Below, one piece after another: positions 15,934-23,350 of a DNA stretch of 64,000 bases. A program made the translations under genes and the position numbers. The notes beneath the pieces were generated by a model. It was not told where the DNA came from. It did no database searches and saw only the letters and a program-made list of their open reading frames with translations. Origin of the DNA: Rothia santali (GTDB lineage: Bacteria; Actinomycetota; Actinomycetes; Actinomycetales; Micrococcaceae); the NCBI RefSeq assembly GCF_024199905.1, contig NZ_JANAFB010000003.1, positions 1-64,000 of the forward strand, written 5' to 3'. How positions within the stretch are numbered: position 1 is the first letter of the stretch; each line of letters begins with the position of its first letter.

Positions 15934-16149
15934 ATGATCACCTCAGTATCTTCTGATTCTTCTCACGCGACCCCGGGCGCGGCACTGTCGGTCGACGGCG
16001 CGGCGGCATACCTCGGAGTGTCCAAGAGCGCCCTCGACACCTGGCGGACGCGCGGTCAGGGGCCGCGGTACAGCCGCTTGGGCAGGCGTATCGTCTATCG
16101 AATCGCAGCGCTCGACGAGTTCCTGCTCGAGAGCGAGCAGCGCCGATGA
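15934..16149 (+). CDS. Helix-turn-helix (excisionase/MerR-like) protein
   Basis: This 71-residue HTH_17-type protein has LSVDGAAAYLGVSKSALDTW, with the basic wing RTRGQGPRYSRLGRRIVYRI. Such proteins act as excisionases or copy-control regulators in plasmids and integrative elements. The ATG at 15934 has GGAG 6 nt upstream. It is followed, with a 4-nt overlap, by a 50-residue ORF and then the plasmid helicase, so it is the head of a replication operon. Confidence 0.8.
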   Translation: MITSVSSDSSHATPGAALSVDGAAAYLGVSKSALDTWRTRGQGPRYSRLGRRIVYRIAALDEFLLESEQRR

Positions 16150-16298
16150 GCGCCCTGGCTGTCCTCGAGACCGATCAGCGCAAAGATCAGCCCGATGATA
16201 TCGACGTGCTCGTCGAACAGATCGTCGACGGATTCCCTCGGGTGCGCGATTCAGAGAAGCGCGAGCTGACACAGCTGCTCTCCCCCGTCTCCCGCTGA
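16146..16298 (+). CDS. Small hypothetical protein of the replication operon
   Basis: The ATG overlaps the stop of the HTH gene (ATGA) and gives 50 residues (MSALAVLETDQRKDQ ... ELTQLLSPVSR), acidic and probably helical. The overlap with a clear upstream gene is the only support. No family is recognised. It may assist replication or copy control. Confidence 0.55.
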   Translation: MSALAVLETDQRKDQPDDIDVLVEQIVDGFPRVRDSEKRELTQLLSPVSR

Positions 16299-16303
16299 AG
16301 CTG

Positions 16304-16354
16304 GGCGACCCCGAATACGAAGTTGGGGTCGCCGAGCGGCTACTCGGCGACCCC
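16304..16354. repeat. GGCGACCCC repeats (hairpin plus third copy)
   Basis: GGCGACCCC at 16304-16312 pairs with GGGGTCGCC at 16325-16333 (9-bp stem, 12-nt loop), and a third direct copy lies at 16346-16354, right before the SD of the helicase gene. It could be an iteron-like control site, attenuator or ori element. Confidence 0.5.
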
Positions 16355-16383
16355 GACACGGCACATCCGACAGGAGATTGCCC

Positions 16384-17994
16384 ATGTCTGATTATATTTT
16401 CTCCCATGATCCCGGTGAATTCCACAGCATCGCGGCCGAGAAGAGCTTAGCTGTCAACGGCGTCGAAGAGGCCGACCTCGCGGAGGCCGAGCGGCAGTTC
16501 TTGATCAGGGACGCCGATAATCTGCGCTCCCATGCCCGTGTCGCCCATATCGCTGCGGCGGAGTGCGTCAACAAGTTCATCCATGTCCCCGGGCTGGGTT
16601 GGTACCACTGGAACGGTATGCGCTTTGTCCTTGACGTCGAAGACAAAGCCGTTACAGGGGCAGTGATGCGCGTCATCGGGAACTACGCTGTCGAGGCCCT
16701 TTCCGACAGGGAGCTTCTCGCCGACCTGGTCAAGTCTCAGACTTCCAGCGGCCTCGCCGGCGTCGTGCGCATCATGTCGACGATCACGAGCCTGTCCGCG
16801 CAGGTGGAGGAGCTCGACGCCGATGCCTACCTCCTGAATACTCCCTCAGGCGTTCTGGATTTCCGCGAGATCGAGACCGGGTCGGACTGGCGCTCGCTTA
16901 CGGTGCGCCCGCACGACCCCAAATACCGGATGACGCAGATCACCAGAGGTGCCTACGATCCCAACGCGTATTCGGAGCTATGGCAGAGATTCATCTCGAC
17001 CAGCCTTCCCGATGCCGAGGTCCAGCACTACCTGCAGCAGGCGATTGGAGTGGGACTCGTCGGTGAGCAGGTGGAGCACATCCTGCCTATCCTCACCGGT
17101 GTCGGGCGCAATGGCAAAGGGGTCTTCTACGGAGCGCTCTTGCACGCTCTGGGCAACTACGCAACGGTGGCGAGTCCGAGCCTGTTCAACATCGACCGAC
17201 ATGCAACGGCTGACAAGCCGAGCCCCGCCTTGCTCTCCCTGCGTGCACGTCGAGTCGTCTTCATGTCCGAGACGGCCAAATCGGCAGAGCTGGATTCAGC
17301 TCGAATTAAGGCGCTGAGCGGCAATGACAGGGTCGTGGCGCGTGGGGTCCACAGCAAGCAGACGATCGAATTTGACCCCTCGCATCTGCTGTTCCTCATT
17401 ACGAACCATGCCCCGCAGCTGCCTGCTGATGACACGGCCGTCTGGGAACGGGTGCGCACGGTTCCGTGGGATGTGGTGGTGCCGCCCGATCAGCGCGACA
17501 GCGGTCTCGGCAGCAAGCTCAGAGCAGAGGCTGACACGGTACTCGCCTGGGCGTTGGCTGGCCTCGAGGCCTACTTCCGAGAAGGCCTGGTCTCCCCGGA
17601 GCGAGTGGAGGAGGCCACCGACCTGTACAGGACCAATCAGGACACCGTCTCGAACTTCATTGCTGAGCGCTGCGAGGACGGCTGCACCGACAGAGAAAGC
17701 CAGTCGACCAAGGTCCTACACACCGACTACCAGAAGTATTGCAAGGCGAACGGGGTGATGCGCGAGCACGTACTTGGCGAACGCGACTTCGGCAACCGGT
17801 TGAGTGAACTGGGCTATGCCTCGGGAAAGTCTGGGTCGCGCCGGTTCCGCCAAGGGTTGAGGCTGCTGCCGGATGACGAGGAAGCTCGCGCCGAGATCGC
17901 GAAGGCCGAGGGTCTCGCGCGGGCCAAGGCGTTGCACACGGGCGATTCGCCCTCCGACGGTCCTAAGAAACCCGGCATCACCTACTGCGGCTGA
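16384..17994 (+). CDS. Phage/plasmid primase-helicase, P4 family (D5_N + SF3 helicase)
   Basis: This 536-residue replication protein has a D5_N-like region at about residues 60-200 (LNTPSGVLDFREIETGSDW). An SF3 helicase follows: Walker A GVGRNGKGVFYGAL at about residue 239, Walker B/sensor ARRVVFMSETAKSAELDSAR, then FLITNHAPQLPADDTAVWER and TVPWDV. The C-terminal winged-helix region has VSNFIAERCEDG. The N-terminal polymerase part of long P4 primases is not seen. It would unwind the element's origin. The start is at an ATG with AGGAG 7 nt upstream. Codon use is less GC-biased than that of the core genes. Confidence 0.88.
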   Translation: MSDYIFSHDPGEFHSIAAEKSLAVNGVEEADLAEAERQFLIRDADNLRSHARVAHIAAAECVNKFIHVPGLGWYHWNGMRFVLDVEDKAVTGAVMRVIGNYAVEALSDRELLADLVKSQTSSGLAGVVRIMSTITSLSAQVEELDADAYLLNTPSGVLDFREIETGSDWRSLTVRPHDPKYRMTQITRGAYDPNAYSELWQRFISTSLPDAEVQHYLQQAIGVGLVGEQVEHILPILTGVGRNGKGVFYGALLHALGNYATVASPSLFNIDRHATADKPSPALLSLRARRVVFMSETAKSAELDSARIKALSGNDRVVARGVHSKQTIEFDPSHLLFLITNHAPQLPADDTAVWERVRTVPWDVVVPPDQRDSGLGSKLRAEADTVLAWALAGLEAYFREGLVSPERVEEATDLYRTNQDTVSNFIAERCEDGCTDRESQSTKVLHTDYQKYCKANGVMREHVLGERDFGNRLSELGYASGKSGSRRFRQGLRLLPDDEEARAEIAKAEGLARAKALHTGDSPSDGPKKPGITYCG

Positions 17995-18172
17995 GGCGGA
18001 GTGTCACCGATGCCAGGTTCTTCCCATCAGTTCTTTCAGAGGGGACTCCTGTCGATGCCGATCATTGCACGTCTGTGGGAGGAGCTCAGCACCAGAGGAA
18101 CCGGACCGTTGAAGGGCGGGACAGGTGATAGATGCCGTCTGCGGTGCGATACCAGGCAGAGGGCCTGTTCTT

Positions 18173-18231
18173 GGTCTCGGTACGGTCATGGGCTGGCCTC
18201 AAGTTATCCCGTTGAAGACCGTATCGAGACC
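18173..18231. repeat. 15-bp inverted repeat in the putative plasmid origin
   Basis: GGTCTCGGTACGGTC (18173-18187) and GACCGTATCGAGACC (18217-18231) match at 14 of 15 positions around 29 nt. Further GAGACC/AGACC copies follow to about 18350. The 870-bp gap between helicase and relaxase genes that holds this repeat contains no convincing gene and is the best candidate for the replication origin. Confidence 0.5.
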
Positions 18232-18570
18232 GAAGAAGGGCCCAGGAAACGTCGGGTCCATTCGAGACCTTATGAAGACCTGACCGGGACCTGTGGACGC
18301 CACGCTCTGGTCCAGAGGCAGACCTCGATCAAGCCATTTCGAAGTCTAGAGACCCATCTGGGCCCTCAAGGCCCCGCACCAGACCGTGACATGTCTCTTA
18401 AGAGTCCCAGCCAGGACATGAACGGGACCCGATGTGGTCCGTGTCTGGCCGGGATGCTCCATCGCCTCCCCCGGTGTCGGTGGGCCGGGGCTTCCTGCAG
18501 GTCTTCAGGCAATTCTCCTCTTCGGCGGTGTACACGACAGGAGCAGAGCCGCCGCAGCCCATCCCGAGGC

Positions 18571-18607
18571 CTCCGGTGGGGAGCCCCAGCGGGGCTCCCC
18601 ACCGGAG
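18571..18607. repeat. Perfect 17-bp stem, 3-nt loop
   Basis: CTCCGGTGGGGAGCCCC and its exact complement flank AGC. No T-run follows. It is a very stable hairpin upstream of the relaxase: either a terminator for the helicase operon or a structural element of ori/oriT. Confidence 0.6.
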
Positions 18608-18651
18608 CGCCGATGAGCGCCGCCAGGCGGTCGGCCCCCGGCAGGGCCCCG

Positions 18652-18694
18652 GACAACTGGAGCGAAGCGGAAGTTGTCTTACGGGGTTAAGACA
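18652..18694. other. Candidate origin of transfer
   Basis: Two nested inverted repeats lie 190 bp before the relaxase: GACAACT/AGTTGTC (18652-18678) and TGTCTTA-CGGGGT-TAAGACA (18675-18694). An imperfect hairpin next to a TTAAGACA-like sequence is the architecture of many oriT sites recognised by MobA/Mob_Pre relaxases. No nic site can be assigned by eye. Confidence 0.35.
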
Positions 18695-18879
18695 TTTCCC
18701 TTGTCCTGCGTTCGCCTCCCCATCCTCCATCATCCATGGATCTCGGGGAGGTGATCGGAGCAGCAGGACTAGGGAGAGATGCCGGCTCCTGGTGTGCGGG
18801 GCTGTGGAGCAGGAGGGGACCCGCACACCCGGAGACGGATGGGACTGAAACGAAGCACGATCGATAAGGAGTGAGTCAG

Positions 18880-20286
18880 ATGGCGGAAATCATCGGACGG
18901 GCCGGCTTCCACGCCCAGCACACGAAAAACGTCAGCGAGAGGGGCGCGGTCCTGCACGAGATGATGCGCGAGCTCGATGAGGACTCGGTCGCCTACTGGG
19001 CTGCGCGGAACCCGAATATCGTCGTCGCCGACGAGGCGCTCAACGAGGCCATGGTCAACGACCGCGCCGGCGGGTTCCGGACCTGCACGGATCGGACGGA
19101 GGTGCTGGACTACGGGGCCGACCGTGTCCGCAGGGTCAAGCGGAAGTTCCGGGAGGACAAGCCCGATCGGAATACCGGGAGGATGAAGGGCGGCACCGTG
19201 ACCACCTCCCTGCTGGTGGCTCACCTGCCGAAGTCTCTGTGCGTCGAGATCCCGGGCCACTACCCCGTGCTGGATAGCAAGACCGGTCAGCCCGCCGTGG
19301 ACTACGACGGGCAGCCGATGATGCGCAGCCGGTGGGCCGCCCGGGACCGTGATCAGGCGCGGCGCTACTTCCAGGACGTGGTCCAGTACCTGGCCCAGGA
19401 GGTGATCCCCGGCGGGCAGGAGGCCGTGCTGGGCTACGACATCCAGCACAGCGAGAGCACCCCGCACGTGCAGGTCATCGCCGACACCTTCGCCGAGGAC
19501 CCGAAGGATGCCGCGGCGCTGCGGGTGGAGGCGTCCCGGGCCTGGTTCTCCCACCGCGAGGTCAGGGATGAGACCGGGCGGCAGAAGAGCGGGCCGGCGA
19601 AGCTGCGGGACTACCACGCCGGCCTCAAACAGCACCTGATCGACCGCGGCTACGAGATCTCCGCCGACTTCGACGAGGAGCGTCACCTGGTCGGGATGGG
19701 CAAGGACGAGTACGGGCGGGTCATGGACGCGAAGCACCACATCGACAGGCTCCATGATCGGGCCGTGGCCGACCATGTGAAGCTCAACGACTGGGACGCG
19801 AGCCTGCTGGCGCACCGGCACGAACTGGAGGACAAGGAAGCGGATCTGACCGAGCACCAGCGCGAGCTCGAACGCCGAGAGGCAGAGCTCCCCGCCCTGC
19901 GTCGACGCGTCGCCGAGGACAGCCGGCAAGAGGTCCTTGCGACCGCCCGGACGCAGATCCAGGAGAAGGTCCAGCAGGAGCTCGCCAGCGCCCTCGCACC
20001 GGCGCAGTCGCTGTTGGATCGCCGGCAGGAAAAGCTCGAGGAGCGCCTGGCCCAGGCCGCCTGGGACCGGGAAGCCTACTTGAATGCCACGGCGCAGTTG
20101 GAGCGGATGAGCCGGTCTCTCCGACCCCTGGTGGAGAAATGGGAGCAGCGCAACCCGCACACCGAGCAGGGAGCGAAGGCCCAGTCCCATGCCGCGCGCA
20201 TCAGGGGCATCGAGCAGCGGGCGGCCGAGATCCGTGCGAATGCTCCTGATCCTGACGCCGACCCCGAGGCCGAACTCGGCCACTAG
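18880..20286 (+). CDS. Mobilization relaxase (Mob_Pre-like)
   Basis: The 468-residue protein opens AEIIGRAGFHAQHTKNVSER. The metal-binding region is LGYDIQHSESTPHVQVIADT (about residues 190-215), matching the H-x-D-E-x-T-P-H-x-H type motif of Mob_Pre relaxases in altered form. The C-terminal 170 residues are a long charged coiled coil (ELEDKEADLTEHQRELERRE). It should nick and bind oriT for mobilization by a helper conjugative system; no type IV secretion genes are present. The ATG at 18880 is placed 9 nt after AAGGAG. The resolvase gene follows 37 nt later. Confidence 0.82.
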   Translation: MAEIIGRAGFHAQHTKNVSERGAVLHEMMRELDEDSVAYWAARNPNIVVADEALNEAMVNDRAGGFRTCTDRTEVLDYGADRVRRVKRKFREDKPDRNTGRMKGGTVTTSLLVAHLPKSLCVEIPGHYPVLDSKTGQPAVDYDGQPMMRSRWAARDRDQARRYFQDVVQYLAQEVIPGGQEAVLGYDIQHSESTPHVQVIADTFAEDPKDAAALRVEASRAWFSHREVRDETGRQKSGPAKLRDYHAGLKQHLIDRGYEISADFDEERHLVGMGKDEYGRVMDAKHHIDRLHDRAVADHVKLNDWDASLLAHRHELEDKEADLTEHQRELERREAELPALRRRVAEDSRQEVLATARTQIQEKVQQELASALAPAQSLLDRRQEKLEERLAQAAWDREAYLNATAQLERMSRSLRPLVEKWEQRNPHTEQGAKAQSHAARIRGIEQRAAEIRANAPDPDADPEAELGH

Positions 20287-20323
20287 TCACCCATACCCAC
20301 CTCATACCGAAAGGACCACCATC

Positions 20324-20914
20324 ATGCTCTACGGTTACACTCGGACCTCCACCAAGGACAAGCAGGACGATGACCTGCAGCGCCGGGCACTGACCGATGC
20401 CGGGGTCGCGAAGGCCCGGCTCTACTCCGACCAGGTCTCCGGCTCACAAGCGGCGAAGACCAGATCGGGGTGGGCGGCCCTCGACGTGCAGCTGCGCGCC
20501 GGCGACGAGCTGGTCGTCTGGCGCATCGATCGGATCGGGCGGTCGATGATCGACGTCGTCACCACGGTGAAGAACCTCGGTGACCGCGGCGTGAGCGTCC
20601 GGTCGCTATCGGACGGCATCGATCCCTCCACCCGCGAGGGTCGGCTGATGCTGAACTTGATGGCGACCTTCGCCGAGTACGAGCGAGAGCTCATTCAGGA
20701 ACGCGTCCGAGCCGGCGTCAACGCCGCGAAGGCCCGCGGGGTGAGGATCGGACGCCCGGCACCGGACCCGGAGAAGGTCGCGCGGAACCTCCGGACGGTC
20801 CAGCATCTCATCGACTCGGAAGGTCTTGGCGTGGTCGAGGCCGCGAAGACGGTGGGCTGGTCGAAGGCGACGTATTACCGGCACAGATCGACTTCGAGCG
20901 GCAAACTGGCCTGA
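20324..20914 (+). CDS. Serine resolvase/invertase (Tn3-type small serine recombinase)
   Basis: The 196-residue protein has YGYTRTSTKDKQ with catalytic Ser9, VVWRIDRIGRSMIDVVTTVK, LMLNLMATFAEYERELI and ERVRAGVNAAKARG. A C-terminal HTH (VVEAAKTVGWSKATYYRHRS) completes the fold. The ATG at 20324 follows AAAGGA. It is probably the multimer-resolution or partition function of the mobilizable plasmid, and its presence after rep and mob genes supports the plasmid origin of the segment. It could alternatively be the recombinase that integrated it. Confidence 0.9.
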   Translation: MLYGYTRTSTKDKQDDDLQRRALTDAGVAKARLYSDQVSGSQAAKTRSGWAALDVQLRAGDELVVWRIDRIGRSMIDVVTTVKNLGDRGVSVRSLSDGIDPSTREGRLMLNLMATFAEYERELIQERVRAGVNAAKARGVRIGRPAPDPEKVARNLRTVQHLIDSEGLGVVEAAKTVGWSKATYYRHRSTSSGKLA

Positions 20915-20944
20915 ACCGGATCCGTGGCCATCGACGATCTGTGC
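20881..20944. repeat. 10-bp inverted repeat across the resolvase stop
   Basis: GCACAGATCG and CGATCTGTGC flank the last codons of the resolvase gene and the convergent gene end. Possible roles are bidirectional terminator or recombination sub-site. Confidence 0.4.
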
Positions 20945-20949
20945 AAGTC

Positions 20950-22128
20950 TCAGCGCTGCGCCCGGGCCAACCTCTTGTCGACGTCCAGGAGATAGACGAG
21001 GTCGTGCTGCCGCGCCGCCGAGCGGGCCTTGAACGCCTCCGCCGCACCGGCCACGGCCACCCTGCCCGCGGCCCCCGCCGCTGCAGCCGCGGACGGGAGC
21101 AAGGCGGCAAGGTCAGGGATGTTCGCGATCGCCACAGCAATGGTCGGCACGCCGTACCCCTCCGTCACGAGGCGCTTGCCCGTCTCGACCGCGACGCGGG
21201 TCTTCGACGCCGTGCTCCGCAGGTCATCGAGACTGGGGCGCACCTCGTCGTGCCAGAGCTCGTCGATCTCGCTCGGCAGAGTCGCGTCCAGCGCCGATGA
21301 CTGGAGTTTATCGGCGAGGCTCTTCGCCGACGCTCGGTACCGGGCGCGCCCATCGGCGAGTTCGTCCCTCGCCTCGAGCACGTGGCTCATCGAGGCGTCG
21401 GGGAACGTCGGCAGCCGCTCCACAAGCCCAGCCCCCACTGCTGCCCGCCGGGACCTCAGCCCGGCGACGGCAGGGAGCCCGTCTGGATAGACTCCAGAGT
21501 CGAGCAGGAGTTTGGTGGTCACCTCGTCCAGCAGGACGTGGGAACCAGGATCGCTCAAAGCCTTCACCAGACGGTCGCGGAACCATGCGATCTGCTGATC
21601 GGTGGCGTCCTCGAGGCGGGTCCCGTCGCTGATCATCCTGACGGAGTCAGCTTCCAGCGCCATGTCGATCTCCACTGACTCATGACTGTCGAAGACCTCG
21701 TCGGCCTGCCTCTTCAGCGGAGGTATAGCTTCGCGCCACTGCCTCTCGTTCTCGATTCGGTCGGGATCGTTCCGGGGCCGAGCCTCTAGCGCCCTCATCG
21801 CCCTCCGGAAGTCTCGGGGAGCCACGCCCTCCACCCCGAGCCTCCTCAGCGTCCCGGCCGACAACGAGCAGACTGTCTTCCACGGGTCACCTGCGTCGAC
21901 GTCCCGCAGTGGCCGGAAGTCGTTCATCCACGCCGCGCTCGGGGCGACTAGATCGACATGATCCGCGTACAGCAGGGAGCTCCGCAACAGGCGAAGCTCC
22001 CTTTGCAGCGACGGCTGGCCGCTGGGCTTCGTTCGAGGAGCGACACCGACGGTGATCGTCAGTCCCTCACGAGCGGGGATCGGCTTGTGGCGTTCCCTGC
22101 GAGATGCTCTGCGCGACGACTTTCCCAT
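20950..22128 (-). CDS. Hypothetical protein
   Basis: The 392-residue protein has a basic N-terminus (SSRRASRRERHKP), a recognisable but unnamed segment LRLLRSSLLYADHVDLVAPS, a helical middle rich in Asp/Arg, and a hydrophobic Ala-rich stretch at about residues 350-380 (AAAAAGAAGRVAVAGAAEAF) near the end. I cannot assign a family with confidence. The SLLYAD-H-V-D-L pattern recalls hypothetical proteins carried on mobile elements. Its start overlaps the end of a decayed upstream frame. It sits next to the integrated plasmid and may be cargo. Confidence 0.6.
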   Translation of the reverse strand: MGKSSRRASRRERHKPIPAREGLTITVGVAPRTKPSGQPSLQRELRLLRSSLLYADHVDLVAPSAAWMNDFRPLRDVDAGDPWKTVCSLSAGTLRRLGVEGVAPRDFRRAMRALEARPRNDPDRIENERQWREAIPPLKRQADEVFDSHESVEIDMALEADSVRMISDGTRLEDATDQQIAWFRDRLVKALSDPGSHVLLDEVTTKLLLDSGVYPDGLPAVAGLRSRRAAVGAGLVERLPTFPDASMSHVLEARDELADGRARYRASAKSLADKLQSSALDATLPSEIDELWHDEVRPSLDDLRSTASKTRVAVETGKRLVTEGYGVPTIAVAIANIPDLAALLPSAAAAAGAAGRVAVAGAAEAFKARSAARQHDLVYLLDVDKRLARAQR

Positions 22129-22571
22129 CCATCAATCATCCCGCAGGCATGACACGGAGTTCCGCGTCTCACAAAGTGTGTCTCGTACAGAAACTTTGCG
22201 AGACCGAGTTCTGAGACCCGACCTCCGGTGAAGATCCGGTAGGCAAGTCTCGTCTCATCAAGGTGAACGATCCAAGACTGCTCCTCGGTCAGCCCGGCGG
22301 CCATGGCGGGACTGGGCTGATCTCGCCGGTGACGACGGACCGAGGCGTGGTCCACTCCGCGGCGCTTATGCTCCTCGATGATGAGAGTCGATTGGCGGAT
22401 TGTGGATATTCCGACGCGCGGACAGAGTCACGCATAGTCCCGAAGGCACCGCGAAATAGTTTCGCGATGTTACGCGACGCTCTCCCCATCAAGCGTTTCT
22501 CGCGGGAGCTGATCATTGACCTCACCGCATAATATCGGGGTCCATGCTTGGTTGCCCGTCGCCTGCGTCAT
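22059..22571 (-). pseudogene. Possible decayed gene with two in-frame stops
   Basis: Starting at an ATG (22569-22571) with GAGGA nearby, one frame reads protein-like sequence, ILCGEVNDQLPRETLDGESV, then TAA (22470-22472). It resumes HRETISRCLRDYA, then TGA (22428-22430), then IRQSTLIIEEHKRRGVDHAS and RLAYRIFTGGRVSELGLAKF, ending at 22059. It overlaps the hypothetical gene downstream by 70 nt. No family is recognised and chance is not excluded. Confidence 0.3.
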
Positions 22572-22778
22572 GAATTCCTCGTGCAACAAGAATTCGAAAT
22601 AATCAACGAATGTAGCACTATCGACCATCAAAGGTCGCATATCACCGATCTTTATTGCATCTAAAGACGTACCTCTCGACGTAAATGCGCCGCATCAACG
22701 TCTATATATGATCTGGTGGAGCCGGAGGCCATTGCAGAAGTCGACAGAACCATAAGGCCCATGACGAGGAGGCATGAT

Positions 22779-23264
22779 ATGAGCACCGACCCGGTCCTCG
22801 AAGACACGACGGACGCCAAGCCGTACGCGGCCAAGAGAACCCTCTGGTGGGAAGTGGTGATCAAGACGCTCATGATCATCGGCATGATCTCGTGGCTTGT
22901 CGGGCTGGATGACCCCGGGCAGTCTCTGAGGACCGTTGCCGGCTGGACCATGGTCGCCAAGCTGCTGACCCCCATCTTCGTGGTCGCGTTCTTCTGGCAC
23001 GTCATCGATATCAGATCGCGCGAGCTGCAGGGCCTGCCGGCCCGCCAGGGAGCGATCCTGCGGTCCCAGTGGCGGTGGCGGTGGGTCTCGGTGGTGCTGC
23101 TGGCCGGTCTGAGCGCCATGTGGGCCGTGTTCTTCATCTTCAATCGCGAAGCCCCGCAGATCGCGGCCGCTGTGCTGACCGCGCTGGCGGGTGTTTTCAC
23201 GGCGGCGGAGCTGTGGCGGTTGCGCCACCACCAGGTGCCGGACGAGCTGGTGCGTCAGGGATGA
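22779..23264 (+). CDS. Small membrane protein, four TM segments
   Basis: The 161-residue protein has hydrophobic segments VVIKTLMIIGMISWLVG, WTMVAKLLTPIFVVAFFW, VVLLAGLSAMWAVFFIF and IAAAVLTALAGVFTAAEL. I chose the ATG at 22779 with a full AGGAGG 6 nt upstream over the GTG at 22716. It precedes the helicase IV-like gene by 86 nt in the same orientation, suggesting a two-gene unit. No function is recognised; it may be the membrane partner of the helicase-nuclease. Confidence 0.7.
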   Translation: MSTDPVLEDTTDAKPYAAKRTLWWEVVIKTLMIIGMISWLVGLDDPGQSLRTVAGWTMVAKLLTPIFVVAFFWHVIDIRSRELQGLPARQGAILRSQWRWRWVSVVLLAGLSAMWAVFFIFNREAPQIAAAVLTALAGVFTAAELWRLRHHQVPDELVRQG

Positions 23265-23350
23265 GGCGCGGCACGGCTTCGGGACACGCGTAGCCGGCAG
23301 CCGGAGGTCCTTCGCAGGCAGTATCCACCGATGATCATCAGGAGCGAGAA

